The notes under the pieces are model-generated. The model did no database searches. It was not told the DNA's origin and worked only from the letters and a program-made list of their open reading frames with translations. The position numbers were made by a program, and so were the translations under genes. Shown here one piece after another: positions 6,881 through 15,546 of a stretch of DNA of 33,791 nt. The DNA is taken from the NCBI GenBank assembly GCA_947566705.1, contig CANOLA010000032.1, positions 1 through 33,791 of the forward strand, written 5' to 3'. This DNA comes from an uncultured Lachnospiraceae bacterium (lineage in GTDB: Bacteria; Bacillota; Clostridia; Lachnospirales; Lachnospiraceae). Every line of letters begins with the position of its first letter. Within the stretch, counting starts at the first letter, position 1.

Positions 6881-7884
6881 TTAAATGGGTTTTTTATAAA
6901 TGTCTAATTTTTCACAGATATCACTATATATATTTTTGCCATCTCTCTTACTGCCGGGTGTTCCTGATATTGTAAATTTATACTTTTGATTATTGTGAAA
7001 GATTAGCTTTGGATGCCCTTTTTCTTCAATAACATCGAATCCAATATTCCTTAAATCGGATTTTGTTGATTTATTTAACTTGCCTCCTTTATACAATATT
7101 GTTTTTAATTCACTTAAAATCTGTTTTCCATGGTTACAGAATTCATTTGATTCTATTATAGATGTTAATAGTTCGTAACCTCTGGTATCCTTGTCCATTC
7201 TTTCTTTGAGGCAGTGTAAAACAGTTAAAAGAAAATCCTTTTTTTCACCAACATAAAATTCACTTATACTGCCTTTCTCCAGTAAACTTCCACCTTCTTT
7301 TGCACTTTTTGCCATATTTTTATATATTTCCAATTGCGCTGTTAAGGATCTTACTTTTTCACTTAATTCATCATTTAAAGGTTGAAAAGAATTGATGAAT
7401 TCATTTAATTCCGAGGATTTTTGTGCGCCTTCTTCTTTCCATTTATCTTTTGTTCTTAAAAAAATCACCTTATTCCAATTATATTCATGCATATTCTGGT
7501 AATTTACCAGGGCCTGTTGTACAGTACAGGATATTTCTACTTCCATATCCCTGCTGGTATTATACCAATTTTCCGAGAATAATTCGTATGACTGATTCTG
7601 GGGGTAATATATACCTATGAATCCGTTATGTGCGTTTCGGCTATTGGTACGTTCCTTTAAAACATATGACCATTTTTTTTCTCCTTCAACAACAACATGT
7701 GCAATTCCGGATAACCAAACTGAAAGCTGCTCGACATTTACTGTATAATTATCATATTCTTTTTCCCAATACCAGCTTCTTTATCCAATAGGTCAAAAAT
7801 TATAAGGATGGCGCTTTGGGTACAGAGTTTTGTCAGAAAAACCTGAAAAACTTCCCTTGCATCATGCAAAAGCAAATGGTAAAA
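6881..7884 (-). pseudogene. Broken gene with a HicA-like C-terminal segment
   Basis: On the minus strand a frame is open from 7780 to 6881 but has no start codon in its first 78 codons. The first ATG is at 7546 and would give 221 residues. Just upstream, another frame reads LTKLCTQSAILIIFDLLDKE and joins it after a one-base shift near 7757-7765. That second frame is cut off at about 7876, where the Rpn-associated repeat begins. The 3' part has a coiled-coil-like region (residues 50-80 of the 221-aa frame), and its last 60 residues (LRNIGFDVIEEKGHPKLIFH, then SGTPGSKRDGKNI) resemble the double-stranded-RNA-binding HicA-like tail seen on some defence and toxin proteins. The family is otherwise unknown. 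Probably inactivated by the Rpn unit plus a frameshift. Confidence 0.55.
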
Positions 7885-8091
7885 TTATTTTATGGTAACA
7901 GTTGCTTTCCATTTTTCCAATGGGCAGGCAGTGGTATCTTTCAGTTTTTTTACCCACGAATTAATAAAGATGAATACGGCAGCAAAACAAGTTGTGCCAT
8001 CTGAAAATTTCGTTTATACTTAAAGGAGAAAACATGCAGAAAAAACAAACACTTACCCTGGAACAGAAAAAAGAGAGGGTAAAAGATTTCC
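7876..8091 (+). repeat. Leader region of the intact Rpn unit, second repeat copy
   Basis: This block aligns with 4634-4852. It contains a 42-codon frame (MVKLFYGNSCFPFFQWAGSG and on) whose counterpart in the other copy keeps the same frame despite substitutions and indels, then the leader and first codons of the nuclease. The left boundary coincides with the point where the minus-strand broken gene loses its 5' part. Confidence 0.7.
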
Positions 8092-8867
8092 GTCCGCTGG
8101 ACGATGTGTTTTTTGAAGTTCTTGCAGATGACAGGGATTTCTGCCAGGAGCTTTTAAGAACTGTCATGGAGGACAGCGGACTAAAAGTCTGTGACGTAAT
8201 TGTCCAGAGCAGCAGACGCAACCTGTACGGGCGTTCTGTGCGGCTGGATGCACTGTGTAAACTTGGCAGTGGGGACATGTGCAATGTTGAGGTACAGAGA
8301 GCGGACGAAGACGACCATTTCAGGCGTGTGCGATATCATGCATCCGTGATTACCGCAAAGGAATCGTATCCGGGAGAGCGTTTTGAAAAGATATGTAATG
8401 TACATGTGGTGTATATTTCGGAATTTGACATAATAGGAAAAGGCCGGACTTCCTACCATGTGGACAGTGTAATTCGTGAAACAGGAACTTTGGTGGACGA
8501 CGGTCTGCACCGGATTTTTGTAAATACGGTAAATGATGATGGGACGGATACCTCAGAACTTATGTCGTGCTTTACAAAGACCATGGTTGACAATCCGAAA
8601 TTTCCGGTTTTTACAAGGCGTATGCATGAACTAAAGGAAGAGGAAGGGGGACTGGATGCAGTGTGTGAAGTGATGCAGAAATATATCAGGGAGGCTACGG
8701 CGGAGGCTGAAAAAAGAATAGAGGAAGCAAACAAAGGAACAGCAGAAGCCAACAGAAAGAAAATGCTTGCAATCCGGAGCATGATTCAGTACGGTATTCC
8801 AAGGGAGGCAATCCTAAGGGATTTTTCGGAAGAAGAATATCTGAGTGCAAAAAAAATGCTGGAATAA
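8034..8867 (+). CDS. Rpn-family PD-(D/E)XK nuclease (putative transposase)
   Basis: The 277-residue protein belongs to the Rpn / PD-(D/E)XK family of recombination-promoting nucleases long annotated as putative transposases. FRPLDDVFFEVLADDRDFCQ (18-37) is the family's opening. The nuclease core shows RSVRLDALCKLGSGDMCNVEVQ, with D (in RLD) and E-V-Q as the D...ExQ metal-binding pair, near residues 60-83. EKICNVHVVYISEFD and a C-terminal REAILRDFSEEEY follow, preceded by an Ala/Glu-rich coiled stretch at 230-255. Rpn proteins cut DNA and stimulate RecA-independent exchange, and some act in phage defence. AAAGGAG precedes the ATG at 8034. A decayed partial copy of its 5' end lies at 4795. Confidence 0.85.
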   Translation: MQKKQTLTLEQKKERVKDFRPLDDVFFEVLADDRDFCQELLRTVMEDSGLKVCDVIVQSSRRNLYGRSVRLDALCKLGSGDMCNVEVQRADEDDHFRRVRYHASVITAKESYPGERFEKICNVHVVYISEFDIIGKGRTSYHVDSVIRETGTLVDDGLHRIFVNTVNDDGTDTSELMSCFTKTMVDNPKFPVFTRRMHELKEEEGGLDAVCEVMQKYIREATAEAEKRIEEANKGTAEANRKKMLAIRSMIQYGIPREAILRDFSEEEYLSAKKMLE

Positions 8868-8876
8868 TGAAAGATT

Positions 8877-9143
8877 TTATTTAGACTTACAAAAAAGAAA
8901 GAAAAGCTTTATGCTGATGTAATTTATAATACAGATTTTGTCATACATAAACTCATCTATAATTAAAAGACCCGGAATTATGCTGTCCTTGGGATACTGA
9001 AATTCGATTGCAGGGACTGCAGCATCTAAAGCGGTTTTCTTTAAATATTTATTCTGTTTTGTGGGAATACTGATTCCCTCCCGTTTGGTGACAATATAGA
9101 TATGCGCCCCACAGGATGAGAAGGTATTCCCGGTTTTCGATTT
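8877..9143 (-). pseudogene. Unidentified coding relic
   Basis: A minus-strand frame without stops or a plausible start spans about 88 codons and reads like true protein (CGAHIYIVTKREGISIPTKQ, then LDAAVPAIEFQYPKDSIIPG). It ends at a TAA at 8877, ten bases after the Rpn stop. It may be part of the gene disrupted at 6881-7884, or an independent relic. The family is not recognised. Nothing else is seen between it and the copper operator at 9308. Confidence 0.35.
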
Positions 9144-9307
9144 TTATCCCGGTATGCTTGGATTAAGAAGTTCAGTGGAAAATTTATTGTCAGGGGGAAG
9201 AGGAAGCAGCAAGTGGCAGAAGGTTTCAGGTGATTTTCAGGGCTGAAATGCCAGAGCTGTATACTGGAATAATTTGTGGAGAGTCTGGGCAGAATGATTA
9301 AAATTTC

Positions 9308-9336
9308 TTGCAATATACCCTATGGGGGTATATAAT
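9308..9336 (+). promoter_or_regulatory. csoR-copA promoter
   Basis: TTGCAA (9308-9313), a 17-base spacer and TATAAT (9331-9336) form a strong promoter. The spacer contains the first half of the copper operator, so a bound repressor would block RNA polymerase. Confidence 0.75.
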
Positions 9337-9360
9337 ACAAAATATACCCCCATAGGGTAT
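9315..9360. promoter_or_regulatory. Paired CsoR operators
   Basis: Two 17-base boxes, ATACCCTATGGGGGTAT (9315-9331) and its exact reverse complement (9344-9360), are separated by 12 bases. The ATACCC...GGGTAT pattern is typical of CsoR operators. The boxes flank and overlap the -10 element, and csoR follows at once, which indicates autoregulation. Confidence 0.85.
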
Positions 9361-9389
9361 GTCGAAAGAAAAAAAGGAGGTGTATATCA

Positions 9390-9716
9390 GTGACCGAAAA
9401 AGGGGAAACTTTACCGAAAGAGGAAATGTGTGAGAGCTGCCGCACAAAACACCGTTCCCCAAAAGAACACAAGGATTTAATCAACCGCCTGAACCGTATT
9501 GAGGGACAAATCCGTGGCATCCGCGGCATGGTCGAAAAGGAATGCTATTGTACGGATATCATTGTGCAGGTGGCGGCAGCAAATGCAGCACTTAACAGTT
9601 TTAACAAGGTACTTCTGGCAGAACATATCCGTACCTGCGTGGCAGACGGAATCCGTGCAGGAAGTGACGAGAAAGTGGAGGAGCTCCTGGAAGTTCTTCC
9701 AAAACTGATGAAATAA
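9390..9716 (+). CDS. csoR: Copper-sensing repressor CsoR
   Basis: The 108-residue all-helical repressor of the CsoR/RcnR family has the hallmark HKDLINRLNRIEGQIRGIRG (residues 30-49). The Cu(I) ligands are the Cys in YCTD and His-x-x-x-Cys in LLAEHIRTC, as in CsoR (Cys-His-Cys). An extra CESC pair lies near the N terminus (residues 13-16). Copper binding releases the protein from GC-rich palindromes such as those at 9315-9360. A GTG start follows AAGGAGGTG. It lies 165 bases before copA, with which it is presumably co-transcribed. Confidence 0.93.
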   Translation: MTEKGETLPKEEMCESCRTKHRSPKEHKDLINRLNRIEGQIRGIRGMVEKECYCTDIIVQVAAANAALNSFNKVLLAEHIRTCVADGIRAGSDEKVEELLEVLPKLMK

Positions 9717-9864
9717 CTGTCGTATTCCGTCAGGGATACGACCTGCGCAAATCACTTTGCGAAGCAAACTTTAATGTGATTTGCTCAACAACTGTCGTAT
9801 TCCTGCAAAGCAGGGACATGACCTGCGCAAATCACTTTGTGAAGCAAACTTTAATGTGATTTGC
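9715..9864 (+). repeat. Tandem hairpin repeats between csoR and copA
   Basis: Two near-identical units (9715-9784 and 9790-9864) each begin AACTGTCGTATTCC and end GTGATTTGC. Each contains a first hairpin (GTCGTATTCC / GGGATACGAC in unit 1) and a second nested one: outer arms GCAAATCAC and GTGATTTGC enclosing TTTGCGAAGCAAA. The second unit lies directly before the copA ribosome site. They may act as an mRNA processing or stability element that sets the csoR:copA ratio, or be REP-like genomic repeats. Confidence 0.8.
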
Positions 9865-9881
9865 AAAACAGGAGGAAAAGT

Positions 9882-12416
9882 ATGCAGCAGTATAATATAA
9901 CAGGCATGAGCTGTGCGGCGTGTTCCGCACGGGTGGAAAAAGCGGTTTCAGCCGTGGAGGGTGTGACATCCTGCTCGGTCAGTCTGCTGACAAATTCCAT
10001 GGGTGTGGAGGGCACGGCGGACGAGCGCACGGTCATAGAGGCAGTGGAACACGCAGGCTACGGCGCAGCGGTTAAGGGAAAAAATGGAAAAGATGAGGCA
10101 GGTGGTATGTACCGGGAGGCGGAAGAAGCGCTCCGGGATAAGGAAACGCCGCTGTTAAAGAAACGGCTTGCAGCGTCAGTATTTTTTCTTGTTATTCTTA
10201 TGTATTTTTCCATGGGACATATGATGTTTGACTGGCCCCTTCCGGCGGTTCTTGCGGATAACCATGTTGCCATGGGAATTTTACAGCTTCTTCTGACCGT
10301 GATTATAATGGTAACCAATCAGAAGTTCTTTATCAGCGGTTTTCAGAGCCTGGTACACGGTTCTCCAAATATGGACACCCTGGTGGCACTTGGGGCGGGG
10401 GCTTCTTTTTTGTACAGTACCTATGCGCTTTTTGCCATGACGGATGCGCAGCTTAGGGGCGATTCGGCGGCTGTGATGGAATATATGCACGAGTTTTATT
10501 TTGAATCAGCGGCCATGATTCTTGCCCTGATTACCGTTGGAAAAATGCTGGAGGCTTATTCAAAGGGAAAGACGACCGACGCACTGAAAAGCCTGATGAA
10601 GCTTGCGCCAAAAACCGCCACGGTTCTTAAGGATGGAAAGGAAATGACGGTTTCCATTGAAGAGGTTAAAAAAGGGGATATCTTTGTGGTACGTCCCGGT
10701 GAAAATATTCCGGTGGACGGCAGGGTGGTTTCCGGCAGCAGTGCGGTAAATGAAGCCGCACTAACCGGGGAAAGTATTCCGGTGGACAAGGAAGCGGGCG
10801 ATAAAGTAAGCGCCGCTACGGCAAACCAGTCCGGTTTTCTGCAGTGCGAGGCAACACGGGTCGGTGAGGATACCACGCTTTCCCAGATTATCCAGATGGT
10901 TTCGGATGCAGCGGCAACCAAGGCTCCAATTGCCAAAATAGCAGATAAGGTGTCGGCAGTGTTCGTGCCGGTTGTAATTGGAATTGCAGTGGTAACAGTC
11001 CTGGTCTGGCTTTTTGCCGGACAGACCATCGGGTTTGCACTGGCACGGGGGATTTCCGTGCTTGTCATCAGCTGTCCGTGTGCACTGGGGCTTGCCACCC
11101 CGGTTGCAGTTATGGTTGGAAACGGGGTTGGGGCAAGGAAGGGAATTCTGTTTAAAAATGCCGTTTCCCTGGAAAATGCAGGGCGCACAGAGATTGTTGC
11201 ACTGGACAAAACCGGAACAATTACGAGCGGGGAGCCGAAGGTGACGGATATTTTTCCGGCTGGAGGGGTAACGGAAACATACCTGCTGCAGACGGCAGCG
11301 GGACTTGAGGAAAAAAGCGAGCATCCGCTTGCCCGTGCGGTTATGGATTATACCGGGGAAAAGCTGATTACCGGGCGGTCTGTGGAAAAATTTGAGGCGC
11401 TTCCGGGAAATGGATTAAAGGCAGAGGCAGACGGGAAAGTACTGGCGGCTGGAAGTCTGAAATATATCAGCTCACAAGTGAAGGTTCCGGAGGAAATAAA
11501 AAAGCAGGCCGGGCGCTGTGCCGGCGAGGGAAAAACACCGCTTCTATTTGCGGAGGACGAAAAACTTCTTGGAATTATTGCCGTGGCCGATACAATTAAG
11601 GAAGACAGTCCTGACGCAGTAAGACAGCTGAAAGACCTGGGAATCCACGTTGTGATGCTGACCGGTGACAATGAACAGACGGCAAAGGCAATCGGCGCCC
11701 AGGCAGGGGTCAGCGAAGTTATTGCAGGCGTGCTGCCGGAGGGAAAGGCAAGGGAAATTGAAAGGCTGCGTGCCAGCGGGGCAAAGGTTGCAATGGCAGG
11801 GGACGGAATCAATGATGCCCCTGCGCTTACGAGTGCGGATACGGGTATTGCCATAGGGGCAGGAACCGATGTGGCGATTGACGCTGCGTCAGTCGTACTG
11901 ATGAAAAGCAGTTTAAATGATGTTCCTGCTGCAATCCGTTTAAGCCGGGCAACACTGCGGAATATCCGGGAAAATCTTTTCTGGGCGTTTATCTATAATA
12001 TTATAGGGATTCCACTTGCAGCCGGAGTGTGGTATCCTATATCCGGGATTAAACTGAACCCGATGTTTGCGGCAGCGGCAATGAGCCTGTCGAGTTTTTG
12101 TGTTGTAACCAATGCACTGCGGCTGAATCTGTTTTCCCCGCATAAGGAGGGACGGAAAGTAAAAGCTGCGGATGTAAAAATAAAGAAAGAAAGAGAGGAA
12201 GAGACTATGACAAAAACAATGAAGATTGAAGGAATGATGTGCGGACACTGCGAGGCGCGTGTAAAGAAAACGCTTGAGGCAATTTCCGGCGTCGAAACAG
12301 CAGAGGTGAGCCATGAAGCAGGAACAGCAGTTGTGACACTGAAGGAGGAGGTTGCCGACGATGTGTTAAAGAGCGCGGTGGAGGAGCAGGATTATAAAGT
12401 GACTTCAATTGCATAG
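9882..12416 (+). CDS. copA: Copper-exporting P1B-type ATPase with fused CopZ-like domain
   Basis: The 844-residue P-type ATPase exports Cu(I) across the cytoplasmic membrane. In order it has an N-terminal heavy-metal domain with GMSCAAC (8-14), membrane helices from about residue 90, actuator TGES, the membrane metal site CPC within [11 protein letters not shown] (near 398-400), phosphorylation motif DKTGT (Asp442), the SEHPLA motif of the nucleotide domain, [12 protein letters not shown] and a final helix pair. From residue 776 a second heavy-metal domain follows (GMMCGHC), which is usually the separate chaperone CopZ or absent. The linker is very charged (KIKKEREEE). AGGAGG precedes the ATG at 9882. 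The operator at 9315 implies control by CsoR. Confidence 0.95.
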   Translation: MQQYNITGMSCAACSARVEKAVSAVEGVTSCSVSLLTNSMGVEGTADERTVIEAVEHAGYGAAVKGKNGKDEAGGMYREAEEALRDKETPLLKKRLAASVFFLVILMYFSMGHMMFDWPLPAVLADNHVAMGILQLLLTVIIMVTNQKFFISGFQSLVHGSPNMDTLVALGAGASFLYSTYALFAMTDAQLRGDSAAVMEYMHEFYFESAAMILALITVGKMLEAYSKGKTTDALKSLMKLAPKTATVLKDGKEMTVSIEEVKKGDIFVVRPGENIPVDGRVVSGSSAVNEAALTGESIPVDKEAGDKVSAATANQSGFLQCEATRVGEDTTLSQIIQMVSDAAATKAPIAKIADKVSAVFVPVVIGIAVVTVLVWLFAGQTIGFALARGISVLVISCPCALGLATPVAVMVGNGVGARKGILFKNAVSLENAGRTEIVALDKTGTITSGEPKVTDIFPAGGVTETYLLQTAAGLEEKSEHPLARAVMDYTGEKLITGRSVEKFEALPGNGLKAEADGKVLAAGSLKYISSQVKVPEEIKKQAGRCAGEGKTPLLFAEDEKLLGIIAVADTIKEDSPDAVRQLKDLGIHVVMLTGDNEQTAKAIGAQAGVSEVIAGVLPEGKAREIERLRASGAKVAMAGDGINDAPALTSADTGIAIGAGTDVAIDAASVVLMKSSLNDVPAAIRLSRATLRNIRENLFWAFIYNIIGIPLAAGVWYPISGIKLNPMFAAAAMSLSSFCVVTNALRLNLFSPHKEGRKVKAADVKIKKEREEETMTKTMKIEGMMCGHCEARVKKTLEAISGVETAEVSHEAGTAVVTLKEEVADDVLKSAVEEQDYKVTSIA
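12207..12416 (+). other. In-frame internal start for a CopZ-like 69-aa chaperone
   Basis: The ATG at codon 776 of copA is preceded by a purine-rich AGAGAGGAAGAG that could bind ribosomes. Translation from it would give a complete 69-residue heavy-metal domain ([15 protein letters not shown] to the shared stop), the size of free CopZ, which carries Cu(I) to CopA. Whether it is used is unknown. The layout suggests an ancestral copA-copZ pair fused by loss of the copA stop. Confidence 0.45.
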
Positions 12417-12448
12417 GACTGCTGCTGACATTGGGAGGAAAAAAGAAA

Positions 12449-13459
12449 ATGGAAAAAAGTGTAAAAAGATTTCTTTCGTTAGTGTGCGGTGTTCTGGCTT
12501 TTGGAATTTTATTTACCGGAATCCAGCCGGTCCAGGCAAAGAAAAAGCTGCCTGCGCTTCATGTGGAGGATACCGTACTGTGTGATGAGGACGGAAAAAC
12601 AGTCCAGCTTCGCGGGGTAAGCACCCATGGGCTGAGCTGGTATCCGGAGTATGTAAACGACAAATGCTTTAAGGAGCTGCATGACAAATGGGGTGCAAAT
12701 GTTGTTCGCCTTGCTATGTATACTGAGGAATATAATGGATACTGTACCGGAAATTCCACCAATAAAAAGGAGCTGAAAAAGCTGGTGAAAAAAGGTGTAA
12801 AGCTGGCGGCGAAGTACGATATGTATGTGATGATTGACTGGCATATTTTAAGTGACGGAAACCCGAAAAAGCATACAAAAGCGGCAAAGACATTTTTTAA
12901 GGAAATGTCAGATGATTTTTCTGATTACACAAATGTGATTTATGAAATCTGCAATGAACCTAATGGCGGGACAGACTGGAAAACGATTAAATCCTATGCA
13001 AATAGTATTATTCCGGTTATCCGTAAAAATGATAAGGATGCAGTGATTATTGTCGGGACGCCGACATGGTCGCAGGAGGTGGACAAGGCAGCTGCGGATC
13101 CGGTGAAAGAGGACAACATTATGTATGCGCTGCATTTTTATGCAGGAACACACCAGGATTCCCTGCGAAAAACAGCAGAAAGCGCAATTAAAAGCGGACT
13201 TCCGTTGTTTGTCAGCGAATTTGGAATCTGTGATGCCAGCGGAAACGGCAGTATCAATAAAAAGCAGGCGGACAAGTGGATAAAGCTTCTGGACAAATAT
13301 CATGTAAGTTATGTGGCATGGAACCTGTCGAATAAAAATGAAACCTCTGCAATGATTAAAAGCAGCTGCCAGAAAAAGAGCGGCTTTAAGCGGAGCGATT
13401 TAAGCGCCAGCGGCAAATGGGTATATGACCTGCTGCGTAAAAAAGCGGGAAAATCATAA
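12449..13459 (+). CDS. Secreted endoglucanase, glycoside hydrolase family 5
   Basis: The 336-residue protein begins with a signal peptide (MEKSVKRF, then SLVCGVLAFGILFTGIQPVQ, cut near AKK). The catalytic barrel contains LRGVSTHGLSWYPEYVN near residues 52-68, VMIDWHI, the acid/base YEICNEPNG (Glu170) and nucleophile FVSEFG (Glu257), and ends with YVAWNLSNK. This is the GH5 endo-beta-1,4-glucanase pattern, closest to subfamily 2. No carbohydrate-binding module, dockerin or sorting signal is present, so a freely secreted enzyme is likely. GGGAGG precedes the ATG at 12449, 32 bases after copA, with no terminator between, so read-through from the copper promoter is possible although no functional link is apparent. 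Confidence 0.9.
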   Translation: MEKSVKRFLSLVCGVLAFGILFTGIQPVQAKKKLPALHVEDTVLCDEDGKTVQLRGVSTHGLSWYPEYVNDKCFKELHDKWGANVVRLAMYTEEYNGYCTGNSTNKKELKKLVKKGVKLAAKYDMYVMIDWHILSDGNPKKHTKAAKTFFKEMSDDFSDYTNVIYEICNEPNGGTDWKTIKSYANSIIPVIRKNDKDAVIIVGTPTWSQEVDKAAADPVKEDNIMYALHFYAGTHQDSLRKTAESAIKSGLPLFVSEFGICDASGNGSINKKQADKWIKLLDKYHVSYVAWNLSNKNETSAMIKSSCQKKSGFKRSDLSASGKWVYDLLRKKAGKS

Positions 13460-13622
13460 AATAAGTGTAAAAAAATTATAAAATAGGAATAAAGTCCTAC
13501 TATACAAAACCTCCGAAACCCAGTATAATGTTTGATGTTACTTGTGCAGATTTTTTTCGTATTTTGTAAGAATATGGCATTCTGCACTGAAATCATACAA
13601 ATGAATATAGGAGGATTTGGTT

Positions 13623-14249
13623 ATGTACCAGTATTTTAACGCAGCGCAGGGGCTGAAGAAGATGTTTATTGCTGCAATCGGAGTCATTATCTGCATGGTG
13701 TGTGCAGCACTGGGAGGGGCAGGGACAGTGGTTTCTGCAGGAGCAGGTTCACTGGCCTCTGCCGGTATACTTGTATTGTTTGCAGTAGTGGCAGCAATTG
13801 GAATGATTGTATTTTCCATCATCAGTATTGTGGGGCTGTATGGAGCTGGAAAGGACATTGAGGGATGCAGGACAGCATTTATCCTTACCATTATAAATCT
13901 TGTGGTCAGTGTTCTGAAGAATTTTTTTAAAAGTGCTCCGGTCCTGGGGCTGGTTTTTGAACTTGCCGGAGATGTTATTTCATTCCTGACAACGTTTTAT
14001 GTTTGTACGTCAGTGGCATCTGTGATGTTGAGCATTGGTGCAAATGACGTTGCTTCAATGGGAGAAATCGTATGGAAGATTACACTGGTCTGTGATATCA
14101 TTCTGGTTGTAATGGCAATACTTGTAATGATTCCGGGACTTACCATTATTGCAGGTATTTCTACTTTTATAGTGCTGATTGTATCACTGGTAGCACAGAT
14201 ACTGTATCTGGTCTTCTTAAGTAAGAGCTACCACGCACTTGGCGCGTAA
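13623..14249 (+). CDS. Multi-pass membrane protein, unknown
   Basis: The 208-residue, highly hydrophobic protein has about five helices (near 15-35, 45-70, 82-100, 115-140 and 155-200) separated by short Gly/Ala-rich turns. It starts MYQYFNAAQGLKKMF and ends FLSKSYHALGA. AGGAGG precedes the ATG at 13623. No transport or enzyme motif is seen. It resembles small clostridial envelope proteins of unknown role. A hairpin repeat and a strong bidirectional terminator follow. Confidence 0.65.
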   Translation: MYQYFNAAQGLKKMFIAAIGVIICMVCAALGGAGTVVSAGAGSLASAGILVLFAVVAAIGMIVFSIISIVGLYGAGKDIEGCRTAFILTIINLVVSVLKNFFKSAPVLGLVFELAGDVISFLTTFYVCTSVASVMLSIGANDVASMGEIVWKITLVCDIILVVMAILVMIPGLTIIAGISTFIVLIVSLVAQILYLVFLSKSYHALGA

Positions 14250-14294
14250 TGTAATATTCCTGCGAAGCAGGGATATTACAGCAGGGATATTACA
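14250..14294. repeat. Hairpin repeat related to the csoR-copA repeats
   Basis: TGTAATATTCCTGC and GCAGGGATATTACA pair around a GAA loop (14250-14280), and the right arm is repeated at once (14281-14294). The core ATTCCTGC-RAA-GCAGGGA also occurs in the csoR-copA spacer near 9799-9815, which suggests a dispersed REP-like hairpin family. Confidence 0.65.
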
Positions 14295-14311
14295 TTAGAA
14301 TGCATAATAAA

Positions 14312-14346
14312 AACAGCCGGGAGCTGCGGAGTCCCGGCTGTTTTTT
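14312..14346. terminator. Strong rho-independent terminator between convergent genes
   Basis: An 11-base-pair stem (AACAGCCGGGA / TCCCGGCTGTT) with a nine-base loop is followed by a T run on the plus strand. It separates the membrane-protein gene from the convergent ABC permease gene. Confidence 0.85.
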
Positions 14347-14355
14347 ATTTCATTT

Positions 14356-15546
14356 CTAATTTGAAAACATAAGCCTTTCACTGTTGAACATGCGGGTAAG
14401 TCCCCAGGTACATACTGCGGTGTAAACAAGATTACTTACCACAGTAACAGTAATTGCCAGCACATCTGGAGTCCCTGCAAATATGCAGGTCATGTTTTTG
14501 GCGAAGTTGTAAAGCGGAATGAAGCTTGTGGCGATTCCGGTATCAGCGGCAGCCATATATCCTCCTGCGATTCCCACAACCATAATGATAATATTTAACG
14601 GTCCCATTGCAGTGCCGGCTTCCTTGACAGTTTTTGCCTGCGCAGAAATCAGGGACAGCACGGAGACTAATACCAGGACAACAGAGAGAACCAGCAGTAA
14701 AAGCAGTACGTATTCCAAAGTTCCAAGACCGGAAAAATCAAACATACTGTTTCCGTTTTCTCCCATGTTTGCCAGCTTTGGCAGGGACAGCATCACACCG
14801 AGGAAACTGGAGAGACCGCTTAACAGTGCCATGATGCTCATGCTGATGATTTTTCCGAAGGCAAGGGAGCTGCGCTTCATCGGTGTTACTAACAGCGTTG
14901 CCACGGTGCCGCGTTCCTTTTCCCCTGCGATAAAATCCGGGGCAATTGCACAGCAGCCGGAGAAGAGCAGTGTCAGAAACAGCATCGGAATCAGCGCAAA
15001 CATCATGCGTGACATCAGATCGGAACCGTCTGCCAGGTCAAATGTTTTGTCAGAGGAGTTGATGTCAAATTTGTTGATCATGCTGTTTTCATAGGCGTCC
15101 AGCAGACTGGTGAAGGTCTGGTAGCATTCATATGATGCAGTTTCACCTGAGTTGTAGTATATCTGGATTTCAGGTGCAGCAGTTCCTGACTGGCTGTCAT
15201 AGCTTTCAACAGCGGAATCAAAATTATCCGGGAAAACAACGCAGAGGTCTTCGGTACCATCCGTAATTTTATCCTTTTTTGCCATTACATCATCTTCACT
15301 GATTTCTTTGTACGGGATGTCGGCTTCTTTTAATACGGCTTCAATACTCTGCGGCATGCCGACAGCGGAAATTTTGTAAACGTAATTGTCATCTGTAGTC
15401 AGCAGGCTGGTAAATACGCTTCCCATCAGTGTGTAAATGATGTAAATCATCAGACCGGGTATCAGGACTGTGTTAAGAAGCAGTTTTCTGTCCATAAAGA
15501 AACGGGACAGTTCTTTTTTTATAATTGTGGCTAAATTACTTTTCAT
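14356..15546 (-). CDS. ABC-2 type transporter permease (NatB-like)
   Basis: The 396-residue permease has an N-terminal helix (residues 20-42, LLLNTVLIPGLMIYIIYTLM), an extracytoplasmic domain of about 150 residues, then five helices. The first is near 180-205 (LMSRMMFALIPMLFLTLLFS), followed by the ABC-2 signature region EKERGTVATLLVTPMKRSSL. This is the layout of NatB-type sodium or drug export permeases. The start at 15546 has GAGGAGG upstream and overlaps the end of the ATPase gene by 11 bases, so both are translated as a pair. The substrate is not known. Confidence 0.85.
   Translation of the reverse strand: MKSNLATIIKKELSRFFMDRKLLLNTVLIPGLMIYIIYTLMGSVFTSLLTTDDNYVYKISAVGMPQSIEAVLKEADIPYKEISEDDVMAKKDKITDGTEDLCVVFPDNFDSAVESYDSQSGTAAPEIQIYYNSGETASYECYQTFTSLLDAYENSMINKFDINSSDKTFDLADGSDLMSRMMFALIPMLFLTLLFSGCCAIAPDFIAGEKERGTVATLLVTPMKRSSLAFGKIISMSIMALLSGLSSFLGVMLSLPKLANMGENGNSMFDFSGLGTLEYVLLLLLVLSVVLVLVSVLSLISAQAKTVKEAGTAMGPLNIIIMVVGIAGGYMAAADTGIATSFIPLYNFAKNMTCIFAGTPDVLAITVTVVSNLVYTAVCTWGLTRMFNSERLMFSN

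Noticed and set aside
9715-9864. CRISPR-like repeats before copA
   Set aside because: There are only two units of 70-75 bases, with no spacers of regular size and no cas genes. They are tandem hairpin duplications.
10556-11854. Long minus-strand frames within copA
   Set aside because: They are antisense shadows of a well-supported P-type ATPase gene with all catalytic motifs in the plus frame.
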